A DNA stretch of 64,000 nt from Bacteroidota bacterium (GTDB lineage: Bacteria > Bacteroidota > Bacteroidia > UKL13-3). Both the position numbers and the translations under genes were made by a program. The stretch's first letter is position 1, and each line of letters begins with the position of its first letter. The notes under the pieces were generated by a model, which was not told the origin of the DNA, did no database searches, and was given only the letters and a program-made list of their open reading frames with translations. The stretch lies in assembly GCA_013298895.1 (NCBI GenBank), contig JAAFJM010000014.1, forward strand, positions 1 through 64,000, read 5' to 3'. Positions 8,848 through 17,683 of the stretch are shown here, piece after piece.

Positions 8848-9733
8848 TGTACTTGCCATTGGCGAGTTATTGGCCGATTTGATAAGCCATGAACATGTGA
8901 ATACACTTTCTGAAGCTAGAAACTTCCAAATGTTTCAAGGCGGAAGCCCTGCCAATTTATGCGCAAATGTAAAATGGTTAGGCAAAAGAGCGGAATTGGT
9001 AGCTTGTGTTGGTAACGATAATATTGGAAAATTTTTAACCAGTGAAATTGAAAAAATTGGTATCAATACCAATCATATTGCAAAAAATGATGAATACCCA
9101 ACTTCTATAGTATTGGTTGGTAAAAGTATGGGAACACCTGATTTTATTGCTTATAGAATGGCCGATGCACAACTTCCAGCTATTGATGATCATTTACTTT
9201 TGAATGTAAATATAATTCATACCAGTGCATTTGCATTGAGTAAAAATCCTGCTCGAATAAATATTTTACAAGCCATAAAACATGCAGTAAGTTTAGGCAG
9301 CCAACTTTCAGTTGATTGGAATTTTGCACAACCCATTTGGGGAAATGATAACGGAAAAAGTACCTTTAACTTTATTATGTCTCTCAATCCGTTTTTAAAA
9401 ATGAGCATGGACGATTTTCAAAGATTTACCAAGATGGAAAACCCTAATGAAGAAGATGCAAAATCGTTTTTAGACCAACTAAACACTATTTTTATTTGCT
9501 TAACTTGTGGCTCAGAGGGGGTATGGTATAAATATAAAAATGAATGGCAATTTAAACCTGCTTTAAAAGTTAATGAAGTAAAAGATACCACAGGTGCAGG
9601 TGATGCATTTTGGGCTGCATTTTTAACCCAATATTTAAATACTAATGATATTGATATTTCGGTTCAATATGCCATAGAAATTGCAGCTCAAAAAGTTCAA
9701 ACATTTGGGCCGCTATATACAAATGTTGGTTAA
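8837..9733 (+). CDS. PfkB-family carbohydrate kinase, probable fructokinase
   Basis: This is a 298-residue ribokinase-fold kinase. The N-terminal signature GGSPANLCANVKWLG is followed by a GNDNIGKFL segment. The C-terminal signature DTTGAGDAFWAAFL has its catalytic aspartate at residue 256. It overlaps the glycosidase gene by 11 bases and is last in the locus. The form GGSPANLCANVK is common in bacterial fructokinases, and the invertase-like neighbour supports fructose as substrate. Another hexose is possible. Confidence 0.85.
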   Translation: MKIDVLAIGELLADLISHEHVNTLSEARNFQMFQGGSPANLCANVKWLGKRAELVACVGNDNIGKFLTSEIEKIGINTNHIAKNDEYPTSIVLVGKSMGTPDFIAYRMADAQLPAIDDHLLLNVNIIHTSAFALSKNPARINILQAIKHAVSLGSQLSVDWNFAQPIWGNDNGKSTFNFIMSLNPFLKMSMDDFQRFTKMENPNEEDAKSFLDQLNTIFICLTCGSEGVWYKYKNEWQFKPALKVNEVKDTTGAGDAFWAAFLTQYLNTNDIDISVQYAIEIAAQKVQTFGPLYTNVG

Positions 9734-9768
9734 AAATGGATACATAATTGATTAATTAGTATTATTTA

Positions 9769-9946
9769 TTTTTTTACTTATAAAAGTTTTCTCACTATCC
9801 TTAAACATCAGTTGATAATAACCATTGGTAAGGTTTAAAGTGTTAAATATAAATCTATTCAAACTTACCTTAGCCCTATCTTTTAATTATAGTGTTTCTT
9901 TTCACTGCATATCTATTATAAAAAACTTAACACTGATTTTATTTCC
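9769..9946 (-). pseudogene. Decayed fragment of a T9SS sorting-domain gene
   Basis: These 178 bases match 12158-12335, the 3' coding end of the secreted-protein gene at 12141-14000, at roughly 85% identity by eye and in the same orientation. Read on the minus strand, the fragment still gives FNTLNLTNGYYQL and EKTFISKKI. It has two in-frame stops (TGA at 9902-9904, TAA at 9887-9889) and a one-base deletion near 9922 relative to the parent. It therefore cannot encode protein. The remaining about 50 bases up to 9996 show nothing recognisable. It may be the stub of a lost tandem paralogue. Confidence 0.82.
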
Positions 9947-9996
9947 GTTATTTGACCTCATTGCTTATTTTTGATTAACTATTTACTCCACAAAAA

Positions 9997-10983
9997 TTGA
10001 AGTACGAAGAAGAAATTGCTGAACATTTCCATAATAAAAATGCCATTGATGAAAGGAGCTATGAATCAATTGTTTCTAATTTAAGCGCACAAAAATTTTC
10101 GCTTCATTGGGAATTGTGTACCTTGCTTTATTTTGGAATCACGCTTTTTACCTCGGGTTTAAGTGTTTTTATTTATAATAATATTGGTGAATTAGGACAT
10201 ATAGCACTCATTATTTTGCTTTTTGGGGCTTGTGCTGCATCCTATTGGTACATTTTTAAAAATGCACTTCCTTTTAGCAATATGCAAGTTAATCATACAA
10301 ATCCGTTCTATGATTATGCCGTTCTTTTGGCTTCGTTATTACTTATAAGTGCCGTTGGTTACTTACAGTTTAAATATAATTTATTGGGTAACTTTGCTAG
10401 TTTTTCGGCTTTAATTATTTCGTTAATATTATTTGCTACTGCTTTTCGATTTGACCATAAAGGAGTTTTAACATTGGCAATCAGTTTTCATGCTTCGTTT
10501 TTTGGATTAGTGGTTACACCACTTCAGTTCTTGGATAATATGGAAAATTTTGCCGAACAAAATTTACTGCACGTGGCTTTGGGTTTAGGTTTATTGCTTT
10601 ATGCTTATGTCTTTATTATTAATTATTTACAAGTAAAACTTCATTTTGCCATTGTTTTGCTAAATTTTGCAGTTAACATATTTTTGATTGCTGCTTTAAT
10701 GGGCGTTTTTACCCAATCTTTTTCAGTTATTTATTATTTAGTTTTATTGGTTGGAAGTATTGTAAGTTTTTTTCAAGCCAAACATTATCAATCATTTGCT
10801 ATTTATTTAACTTTGGTTTTAACTAATTTTATAGCTTTAAGTTACTTTATTTTAAAAGCTCTTTTCGATTTTGATACCGATGCAGCTGTTTATTTAGGCT
10901 TTTTATATTTAATTTTTGGAGGCGCTGCTTTGGTTTATTTATTAAAGAATAACAAAACAATTTTAGGCTATGATAAAGTATAA
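9997..10983 (+). CDS. DUF2157-like multi-pass membrane protein
   Basis: This 328-residue protein has a soluble N-terminus of about 40 residues (DERSYESIVSNLSAQ) followed by some nine to ten hydrophobic helices. This resembles the DUF2157 family of predicted membrane proteins of unknown function. The start is TTG 9997: a stop codon lies just upstream in frame and no ATG precedes the conserved N-terminal region. It overlaps the next gene by 14 bases, indicating coupling. No function can be assigned. Confidence 0.75.
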   Translation: MKYEEEIAEHFHNKNAIDERSYESIVSNLSAQKFSLHWELCTLLYFGITLFTSGLSVFIYNNIGELGHIALIILLFGACAASYWYIFKNALPFSNMQVNHTNPFYDYAVLLASLLLISAVGYLQFKYNLLGNFASFSALIISLILFATAFRFDHKGVLTLAISFHASFFGLVVTPLQFLDNMENFAEQNLLHVALGLGLLLYAYVFIINYLQVKLHFAIVLLNFAVNIFLIAALMGVFTQSFSVIYYLVLLVGSIVSFFQAKHYQSFAIYLTLVLTNFIALSYFILKALFDFDTDAAVYLGFLYLIFGGAALVYLLKNNKTILGYDKV

Positions 10984-11227
10984 CAAGCAAAAACTTACCA
11001 ATGAATTACTTTTTACCACTATAGCCAAATGGGTAAAAAAAGGTTGGATTAAAGCCGATGATGTTCAAGGTTTGGATAATGATGTTCCTTATTTTAAATA
11101 CCATTTACTGAAACGTATTGGTTTATTTATTGCCGCTTTTTTAAGTATTTGGGGAGTAATAGGTTTTTTTAGTTTATTTTTAGCTCAATTGGCCAATTCT
11201 GGCTCAGGTTTATTGGGTTTTTATTAA
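10970..11227 (+). CDS. N-terminal part of a split DUF2157-like membrane protein
   Basis: This 85-codon frame has a soluble start (TIAKWVKKGWI), then one hydrophobic segment (RIGLFIAAFLSIWGVIGFF), and stops directly where the next frame begins (TAA overlapping ATG). The N-terminal pattern parallels the beginning of a DUF2157-type protein but the protein breaks off after its first helix. The following frame begins inside a helix and lacks such an N-terminus. I infer that both belong to one gene interrupted by a one-base change in or near GGGTTTTT at 11215-11222. Two coupled genes remain possible. Confidence 0.5.
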   Translation: MIKYNKQKLTNELLFTTIAKWVKKGWIKADDVQGLDNDVPYFKYHLLKRIGLFIAAFLSIWGVIGFFSLFLAQLANSGSGLLGFY

Positions 11228-12123
11228 TGGCTTTTGGTGTGGGTTTATTGGTGTTTTTAGAAAAAATGATTGACGAAAAACAATGGTATAAACAAGGAAC
11301 AGACGATGCTTTTTTATTCAACTCCATTTTTTTAATATTTACGGGCATCATACTTATTATAGAGCCAGACTTTGGTCAAACATCGTTTTTGTTAGGAAGT
11401 ATACTTTTGGTTATAATAATTTTTGTAGTTAGTTATAGGTACTTAAATTGGTTTTATACTATTATTACTGTCTTGTTAATCAATAGTGTACCTATTCAGG
11501 TTTTAGCTTTAATCGATACCCAATTGCTGTTTTTTGCAGCTTTGGTTTTAATACCGTTAAACATAGTGATACTGAAATTGGTGAAAAAGTATGAAACGTT
11601 TGATAACTATGTTTTTATAAATTGTTTTAAATACATAAAATATGTTGCTTGTGTTTTGATGTACCTAAGCGTTAGTTTATATGTAATCAAAGAATCTGCT
11701 TATCAATTATTGGGTGTTAACGAAATTCCATTACAAGGTTTATTTTTAGCATTAACCATTATTTTTCCTTTGATATTAATAGCTTTAGGTTTGTATTACA
11801 AACAAAAGTTTATGTTACACAGTGGATTGTTTTTATTAATGCCAACAGTAGCAACTGTTAGGGCTTATTATGCGGTAATGCCCATTGAATTAGCTTTAAC
11901 TTTAGGTGGTTTGGTTTTGATTTTGGTTTCTTATTTTTCTATAAAACGAATTCAGAAAAACGATACACCATTTACTTTTGAAGCCAATGAAGAAGAGGAT
12001 TTAAGCAACGCTGAAATAGTAATAATAGCTCAGCAATTTGGGAGTAAAAATACTGAAGCACCCAACGATAAAACCTTTGGAGGTGGAACTTTTGGCGGTG
12101 CAGGAGCGGAGGGAAGTTTTTAG
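11227..12123 (+). CDS. C-terminal part of a split DUF2157-like membrane protein
   Basis: This 298-residue protein has about nine hydrophobic segments and begins within a helix (MAFGVGLLVFLEKMI). A soluble tail follows, rich in acidic residues and ending in a glycine-rich stretch (FGGGTFGGAGAEGSF). Such tails occur on membrane proteins of this type in the phylum. It lies in a different frame from the preceding 85-codon frame and overlaps it by one base. Together they would make a protein of about 380 residues. Expression as a separate protein is possible through coupling but seems less likely than a frameshifted single gene. Confidence 0.6.
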   Translation: MAFGVGLLVFLEKMIDEKQWYKQGTDDAFLFNSIFLIFTGIILIIEPDFGQTSFLLGSILLVIIIFVVSYRYLNWFYTIITVLLINSVPIQVLALIDTQLLFFAALVLIPLNIVILKLVKKYETFDNYVFINCFKYIKYVACVLMYLSVSLYVIKESAYQLLGVNEIPLQGLFLALTIIFPLILIALGLYYKQKFMLHSGLFLLMPTVATVRAYYAVMPIELALTLGGLVLILVSYFSIKRIQKNDTPFTFEANEEEDLSNAEIVIIAQQFGSKNTEAPNDKTFGGGTFGGAGAEGSF

Positions 12124-12124
12124 A

Positions 12125-12164
12125 TAGTGATTACTCGATATTAATGAGTAATCACTATTTTTTT
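12125..12164 (+). terminator. Strong terminator after the DUF2157-like genes, overlapping the convergent CDS
   Basis: A perfect twelve-base stem (TAGTGATTACTC / GAGTAATCACTA) with a nine-base loop is followed by seven T. The right arm and T tract are also the last codons of the convergent minus-strand gene, whose stop codon is in the loop. There is no T run on the minus-strand side, so it should mainly stop plus-strand transcription. Confidence 0.85.
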
Positions 12165-14000
12165 ACTAATGATTGTTTTCTCGCCATCTTTAATCAACAG
12201 TTGATAATAACCATTGGTAAGGTTTAATGCATTAAATGTAAATCTATTCAAACCAGCCTTAGCCCTATCTGTTAGTAAAAGCGTTTCTTTTCCCTGCATA
12301 TCTATTATATAAAAACTTAACACTGATTTTTCTTCCATACTGAAATCAACGGTCATATATTCTTTAGCTGGTAATGGATATACACTTACATCGTTGGTAT
12401 TGGCTATTTGTTCTTTATTAGATAATTTATTATCTGTGTTTTTACTAATTCCTACCCAAGTTCTATTATCGTTGTTGAAACCAAAACTTCCATTATAATA
12501 AACTTTTCCTGGTTCATTATATTTTAATTGAATGCCACTGTAATCTCCCCAACGCTCCACAGAGTCGCCTATTAGCAATATGTTACTTTCCCCTTGTTTC
12601 ATAATTGCTGGAGTAGAAATATTTAAATTTCTGTCAACATAAACCAAGCTGTTTCCGGGAAAGCTTCTAGGTGAAACATGGCTTAATGAAATCATTGCGC
12701 TATTATCACCTAATCCATTTCCACAATAAGCTATACTTGGATAACCAAAATCCATGGTATCTGAACTAATTAACTGTAAGTTTGCTTTTAATTGATTTGG
12801 TCCCCAATAATTATCAATAGTTATTAAATAGCACCCTGCTGAATTATAACGAGCATCCACTGAGTTGCCAACTAAATAGAAAATACCATTTTCATACATT
12901 GCACTAAGTACTCTTGCGTCATTTGTTTGTAGTTTTTTTCCATTGGGTTGAAATGCATTTGGCTGTAATCCATAGTGGTTATTAGCCTTAACAACAGTAG
13001 TTTTTAATGTAGCCTTGCCTGATTTAATAGTGTTTGTGATTTCATGCACAAATACTGTATCATTCCATAATTGGTCAGGTCTTATTGAAAATAGAAACAT
13101 ATTCGGTCCATAAAGTTTACTACCACCTTTTGCAGGACAAACACTCCAAATTGGTTTGTTATTGTATTTAATATCGTAATAAATTTTTTGATTTAATGAA
13201 TCGCCTTTAAATCCATTGTCCTTATCCATTTGCCAAATAAAACTTTCCATGAATCCATTCTTCCAATAAGTGTCGTCTTTTAATCTGTTTAAGGTTAAAA
13301 AAAGTTCATTTTTAGAAATAGAAATGATTGGAAAATCGCTCCAACTACTATCACCAAAAATATTTCCAGGAATGGTATAGAAGTTCCAATTTAAAGCAGG
13401 ATTGTTGGTTTGGCTAAAGCCTACAATAATTCTAGTATCATTACTGGAACTACCTTGCATAAATACCAAAATAAATTTGTCAGCTTCCGGATCGTAAATT
13501 ATTCTAGGATCAAATGTTCTATTTAAATTATTAATACCTTTTGCAATTGACTGTAAGGTACGAGCTGAAATAACTTTTCCAGTATCATTTAATATGTTCA
13601 TGTTGGTATTTACTACACTACAAATGGTTCCATTATTACTAACAGCAATATCATTGTCATTTGGTGTACCTTGGGTTATATTTGCTTTAAAACCTCTTAT
13701 TTGAACTGGTGGAGTAGCACTTCCTTTATTCAATTTAATTAAAGAAGAACCATTGTAGCTTAAAATTCCTTCTTGATGTTTTTGATCTAGTAGTTGTTTG
13801 TTGATATTAAATGCTGTGGCTGGTTTTGGGTTGGCAGCTTTTATGAGCATTAATTTTGGGTCAAAGTCTTCATCTTTTTCACTCATGTTTATTACAGCAG
13901 CTAAAGAAGTTTTGGTTTCAACACTTTTATAGCTAAATTGAGCATTGGTAATCAATACAATGTTCATGAGCATTACCATCAAAATGATTTTATTTTTCAT
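12141..14000 (-). CDS. Secreted protein with T9SS type A sorting domain
   Basis: This 619-residue protein has a signal peptide (MKNKIILMVMLMNIVLITNA) and a C-terminal sorting domain from about residue 540 (VYPLPAKEYMTVDF, LSFYIIDMQGKE, GYYQLLIKDG, terminal KKIVITH). This implies export by the Sec and type IX systems and attachment or release at the cell surface. The central region includes DPRIIYDPEADKFILVFM and PGNIFGDSSWSDFP, a pattern of secreted beta-propeller-like proteins. I cannot name its function. It is last in a minus-strand run beginning with the S41 peptidase, nine bases after the EVE gene. A decayed copy of its 3' end lies at 9769-9946. Confidence 0.85.
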   Translation of the reverse strand: MKNKIILMVMLMNIVLITNAQFSYKSVETKTSLAAVINMSEKDEDFDPKLMLIKAANPKPATAFNINKQLLDQKHQEGILSYNGSSLIKLNKGSATPPVQIRGFKANITQGTPNDNDIAVSNNGTICSVVNTNMNILNDTGKVISARTLQSIAKGINNLNRTFDPRIIYDPEADKFILVFMQGSSSNDTRIIVGFSQTNNPALNWNFYTIPGNIFGDSSWSDFPIISISKNELFLTLNRLKDDTYWKNGFMESFIWQMDKDNGFKGDSLNQKIYYDIKYNNKPIWSVCPAKGGSKLYGPNMFLFSIRPDQLWNDTVFVHEITNTIKSGKATLKTTVVKANNHYGLQPNAFQPNGKKLQTNDARVLSAMYENGIFYLVGNSVDARYNSAGCYLITIDNYWGPNQLKANLQLISSDTMDFGYPSIAYCGNGLGDNSAMISLSHVSPRSFPGNSLVYVDRNLNISTPAIMKQGESNILLIGDSVERWGDYSGIQLKYNEPGKVYYNGSFGFNNDNRTWVGISKNTDNKLSNKEQIANTNDVSVYPLPAKEYMTVDFSMEEKSVLSFYIIDMQGKETLLLTDRAKAGLNRFTFNALNLTNGYYQLLIKDGEKTIISKKIVITH

Positions 14001-14009
14001 GTTTTTAAA

Positions 14010-14414
14010 TTATTTAGCAAGTAACAAAATATAATCAAATTCTTCTTTTTTTAATTCCATTACCGAAAGTCGGCCTTGGCGCACGAGTCCTATATCCTTT
14101 AAGTTTTCATCGGCTTTTATTTGGTCTAAAGTAACAGTTTTTTTTAACTTTTTAAATGGAGCTAAATCTACGACTACCCAGTTTTTATCTTCGGTAGTAG
14201 GGTCTTGATAATGCTCTTTAGTTACTTTAGCTATTCCAACTATTTCTTTACCCTCGTTACTATGGTACCAAAGTACCAAGTCGCCCTTTTTCATTTCTCT
14301 TAAATTATTGCGCGCTTGATAGTTACGTACTCCATCCCAAAATGTTTTTCCGTCTTTTTCAAATTGATCCCAACTGTATTTAAAGGGCTCTGATTTTACT
14401 AACCAATGTCTCAT
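14010..14414 (-). CDS. EVE domain protein (thymocyte nuclear protein 1-like)
   Basis: This 134-residue protein is a single EVE domain (PUA-like fold) of the type that binds modified bases in DNA or RNA. The family pattern is clear: HWLVKSEP at the N-terminus, WDGVRNYQARNNLREMKKGDLVLWYHS in the first half (GVRNYQARN being the signature), GIAKV, and a hydrophobic end (LLLAK). The length is that of the bacterial YciO-unrelated EVE family, and the domain is complete. It lies between a lipoprotein gene and a T9SS gene with small gaps of 23 and nine bases. Nothing nearby suggests a restriction system, so the partner base modification is unknown. Confidence 0.9.
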   Translation of the reverse strand: MRHWLVKSEPFKYSWDQFEKDGKTFWDGVRNYQARNNLREMKKGDLVLWYHSNEGKEIVGIAKVTKEHYQDPTTEDKNWVVVDLAPFKKLKKTVTLDQIKADENLKDIGLVRQGRLSVMELKKEEFDYILLLAK

Positions 14415-14437
14415 TGTATAAATTATAGCTGTATTTT

Positions 14438-15121
14438 TTAATTAAAATGGTAGTATTCTAATACTTTATTTTGTTTTTTATCAAATGCTATTTCTGTTTG
14501 GCTGCCTTTGCTTTTACTGTAAACAAAACCAACGCTTGTTGGGTCGGCAGCAATGGCTTCCCAGTGATGTTTTTTCGAAAATTCTGCATCAAATTCTCTC
14601 TCAGCATGGATGGCAGGTGTTAAAAAGTTTTCAGACTTAAAAAAATTGTCTACCCAGGCTCGCATGTAATCGTCTTTTTGAATAAAAGTTGCATACTCAC
14701 CCCCACCATCAAACACGCGCTCCAATACTTTCATAAGCGGAAATTGGTCATGAAAAATGCGCTCCCCTTGGCTGTTAGTTATGGTAAAATCAACAGTGGC
14801 ATAATGAATTTTTTTTCCTTTAACGATTAATTTAAATTCATCAGCTGATTCATTGTTACTAAACTTTTGTTTAGTGCTATTTTCTAAGAAATAATCCTTT
14901 CTATAAACGTTGGTATCAATCTCTGCTGTATATTTTAAGTTTTTAAAATCTTCGCCTTCGTAGTCATCTTTATGACTTCTTTTGTTTTCGATAGTTCTTT
15001 TTGAACCACTAGATGTTTCGCTCCAATTGCTTTCGCCATACCTGTCAATATCTACACTGTCATTATTGCATGCAATAATTGTTAATAATGTCAAGGTTAA
15101 TGTAGTAAATTGCTGTTTCAT
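14438..15121 (-). CDS. Putative lipoprotein of unknown function
   Basis: This 227-residue protein has a lipoprotein signal peptide ending in the lipobox TIIAC (Cys 18), followed by an acidic and serine-rich linker up to about residue 55. A globular part follows with alternating beta-like segments (EFKLIVKGKKIHYATVDF). No known domain was recognised. It starts 14 bases after the S41 peptidase stop, so the two are likely co-transcribed. Confidence 0.75.
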   Translation of the reverse strand: MKQQFTTLTLTLLTIIACNNDSVDIDRYGESNWSETSSGSKRTIENKRSHKDDYEGEDFKNLKYTAEIDTNVYRKDYFLENSTKQKFSNNESADEFKLIVKGKKIHYATVDFTITNSQGERIFHDQFPLMKVLERVFDGGGEYATFIQKDDYMRAWVDNFFKSENFLTPAIHAEREFDAEFSKKHHWEAIAADPTSVGFVYSKSKGSQTEIAFDKKQNKVLEYYHFN

Positions 15122-15135
15122 GTTTTATTTACTAG

Positions 15136-16578
15136 TTAATTTTTTTCAAAAATAATTTTCCAAATTAAATCTATTTCTTCATCATTTTCGCTATTAATTG
15201 TTTGTGAATTAATAGGCGTTTCTATTTGAGGTAAAATGCCTCTCTCTGAATCTTTTATTGGTAGTTTATGTTTAAATTGATAATGTGGAATACGAATAAA
15301 ATTTTTAGTATTTGGAAGTTCTAAAAATGGTGTATTTACTGCATAGCATCCCGACTCGGTTCCAGCAGTTTCTTGTCCTATAATAATGCCATCGGATTTA
15401 TGTTTTACATATGCCGCTACAAAACTGGCAGCGCTAAAAGTGCCATTATCGATTAGGCAGAAAATAACCCCATTAAAATGTTTATCTTTTTTGAGTGATT
15501 TTTTATCGTATCCAAAATGATAATAAAATTGATTGTTTTCTTCCCTTTTGTTGCCAAATAAATCAATTAAGGTTCTTGAAAAATAATACATGGATTTTTG
15601 TCTAGCATGGTTTTTATAGGTTAGTCCTTGAGTGCCTCTACAAAAACCATAGCTAAATGTATCCTTGCTTAAATAGGAAATTAGTTCTGCAGCTTCTACA
15701 ATGCTTCCACCTCCATTACCTCTTAAATCCAATATCAAATATTTTATATCTTGACTTTTTATTTTTTCAAATGCACGTGAGTAAAATTTCATGCCATTAT
15801 TGAGTTGAAATCCTTTTATTTTTAAAATAGCAGTTTGAGTATCGCCTTCACAAATTCTAAATTGAGCAAAAGTTTGATTAAAAAGGTTCCTATTTGATTT
15901 TACTTTGAGTATATTTTTTTTGTTTTTATCTATTGAACGCTCACTTATCACCGCGGTTTGAGTGTCGCCATTAAGTTTAATATAACTAATTTTAAAAACA
16001 GAGTCTTCACCATAAAGAGCATTGTAATAAGTTGCGAATTGTGAGGCACCATAAAAGTTTTTCATGCTATTTAGTCCAGCATCAGCATTTTGAATATGGT
16101 AAATATCAGAAATAATACTTGATACATTTATTCCGTTAATGGCTGTTATTTCTGTTCCTTTTACGAGGTCACTGTCATTACTTAAGTTTTCGCTAACAAA
16201 TATTTTGTCATTTGCTATTATCACTTTGAATGGAATGCTTTTATGCTTTCTTTTATTATATAGTTTTAACGATTTTTTACTCGGAATTACTTGTGTATGA
16301 CCGCATTTTACATAATTTAAATAAGAACGTAAAACCAATCTGTATTTTACATAAGGCAATGGTTCTTTTAAGGAATTTAAGGTAATTTTATATATACTAT
16401 CCCAAGTTTGTTTACTTGTATATCTATACACTCCGGGATGATTTAAATGCAAATGTTTGTGCATATAGTTAAAATCTGCTATCATGTCGTTAGGCTGATA
16501 AATGCTATCATTTTGAGCTAATAAATGAGTAGAAATCAAAAATAATAGACCTAAGATGATAGATTTTAAATATTGCAT
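15136..16578 (-). CDS. S41-family (C-terminal processing peptidase-like) peptidase, secreted
   Basis: This 480-residue protein has a signal peptide (MQYLKSIILGLLFLISTHLLA). Its C-terminal half has the S41 core: YLILDLRGNGGGSIVEAAEL, GVIFCLIDNGTFSAASFVAAY and IGQETAGTESGCY. The nucleophilic serine is most likely S382 in GTFSAAS. A degenerate PDZ-like region (VKGTEITAINGINV) precedes the core at about residues 140-155. It is first in a minus-strand run of four genes. The substrate is unknown. Confidence 0.87.
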   Translation of the reverse strand: MQYLKSIILGLLFLISTHLLAQNDSIYQPNDMIADFNYMHKHLHLNHPGVYRYTSKQTWDSIYKITLNSLKEPLPYVKYRLVLRSYLNYVKCGHTQVIPSKKSLKLYNKRKHKSIPFKVIIANDKIFVSENLSNDSDLVKGTEITAINGINVSSIISDIYHIQNADAGLNSMKNFYGASQFATYYNALYGEDSVFKISYIKLNGDTQTAVISERSIDKNKKNILKVKSNRNLFNQTFAQFRICEGDTQTAILKIKGFQLNNGMKFYSRAFEKIKSQDIKYLILDLRGNGGGSIVEAAELISYLSKDTFSYGFCRGTQGLTYKNHARQKSMYYFSRTLIDLFGNKREENNQFYYHFGYDKKSLKKDKHFNGVIFCLIDNGTFSAASFVAAYVKHKSDGIIIGQETAGTESGCYAVNTPFLELPNTKNFIRIPHYQFKHKLPIKDSERGILPQIETPINSQTINSENDEEIDLIWKIIFEKN

Positions 16579-16671
16579 TAATTGGTTAGTAATTTGGAGG
16601 CAAAATACTTATTTAATAAATATAAAAAAGTGTCGTTTATAGAATTAACTAAAATTGGCTAATTTTGTTTA

Positions 16672-17598
16672 ATGCAATCAACTAATCATATACTTATGAT
16701 AAGGCCTGTGGCCTTTACTTTTAATGCTCAAACTGCTAGTAATAATTCCTTTCAAGTTCCCAATTTAGCCAACAGTCAAACTCAAACTTTAGCTTTACAA
16801 GAGTTTGATGAATTTGTAAAAAAACTGACTGAGGTAGGTGTAAATATTACGGTTATAGATGATACCTTGGAACCTCACACACCTGATTCTATTTTTCCTA
16901 ACAACTGGATTAGTTTTCATAATAATGGTTTGATAGCCGTTTACCCCATGTTTGCTCCAAACCGTAGGTCCGAAAGACGTTTTGATGTATTAGATAAGTT
17001 AGGCGATTTATTTAACCTTGATGAAATACAAGATTATACTGCTTCAGAAAAAGACAATCAGTTTTTAGAAGGAACAGGTAGCATGGTGTTAGACCGCGAA
17101 AATAAAATATGTTATGCTTGCCTTTCGCCACGAACCGATAAAAGTTTATTAGAAAGATTTTGTAATGACTTTGGTTACCATTTAGTTCATTTTACAGCTA
17201 ATGATGAAAATGGAAATGCCATTTACCATACCAATGTGGTTATGAGTATTACCAGTAATTTTATGATAATTTGTATGGAATGTATTCCCAATAAAGCGGA
17301 GTTAACTGCCATTTTAGCAAGCACTAAAAAACAAGTTATTGAAATTAGTTTAGCGCATTTAAATCAGTTTGCCGGCAATGTTTTAGAAGTTTTAGGTACT
17401 GGTAATAAAAAATATTTGGTAATGAGCGAGCAAGCTTTTAAAGCTTATAACCAAGATCAAATTGCTGAAATAGAAAAATATAATGAGATTTTACATGCGC
17501 CACTTTACAATATTGAGAGCAATGGTGGTGGAAGCGCACGCTGTATGATGGCTGAAATTTTTTTAACTCCTAAAGCAAAGTCTGTCGAATCAAAATAA
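16672..17598 (+). CDS. ctlX: Citrulline utilization hydrolase CtlX-type (amidinotransferase fold)
   Basis: This 308-residue protein is a member of the guanidine-modifying superfamily with the CtlX pattern. An N-terminal MIRPVAF precedes TPDSIFPNNWISFH (residues about 70-83), GTGSMVLDR, the central IYHTNVVMSI with its catalytic-type histidine, and the C-terminal NGGGSARCMMAEIF, whose cysteine is the expected nucleophile. CtlX proteins have been linked to citrulline or arginine breakdown. The gene is alone, starts at ATG 16672 and has a TAATTTTG promoter-like box only five bases upstream of the ATG. It ends before a strong bidirectional terminator. Confidence 0.88.
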   Translation: MQSTNHILMIRPVAFTFNAQTASNNSFQVPNLANSQTQTLALQEFDEFVKKLTEVGVNITVIDDTLEPHTPDSIFPNNWISFHNNGLIAVYPMFAPNRRSERRFDVLDKLGDLFNLDEIQDYTASEKDNQFLEGTGSMVLDRENKICYACLSPRTDKSLLERFCNDFGYHLVHFTANDENGNAIYHTNVVMSITSNFMIICMECIPNKAELTAILASTKKQVIEISLAHLNQFAGNVLEVLGTGNKKYLVMSEQAFKAYNQDQIAEIEKYNEILHAPLYNIESNGGGSARCMMAEIFLTPKAKSVESK

Positions 17599-17621
17599 TG
17601 GAGTTGTTATTATTCATTTAA

Positions 17622-17668
17622 ACAATAAAAAAGCCGTTTTACTGAGAAGTAAAACGGCTTTTTATTGT
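17622..17668. terminator. Bidirectional terminator between convergent genes
   Basis: A stem of about 20 bases with a GAGA loop has A runs on the left and T runs on the right, built around GCCGTTTTACT / AGTAAAACGGC. It can stop ctlX transcripts and those of the convergent small gene at 17684-17890. Confidence 0.92.
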
Positions 17669-17683
17669 CAAAGTGAAAATATA

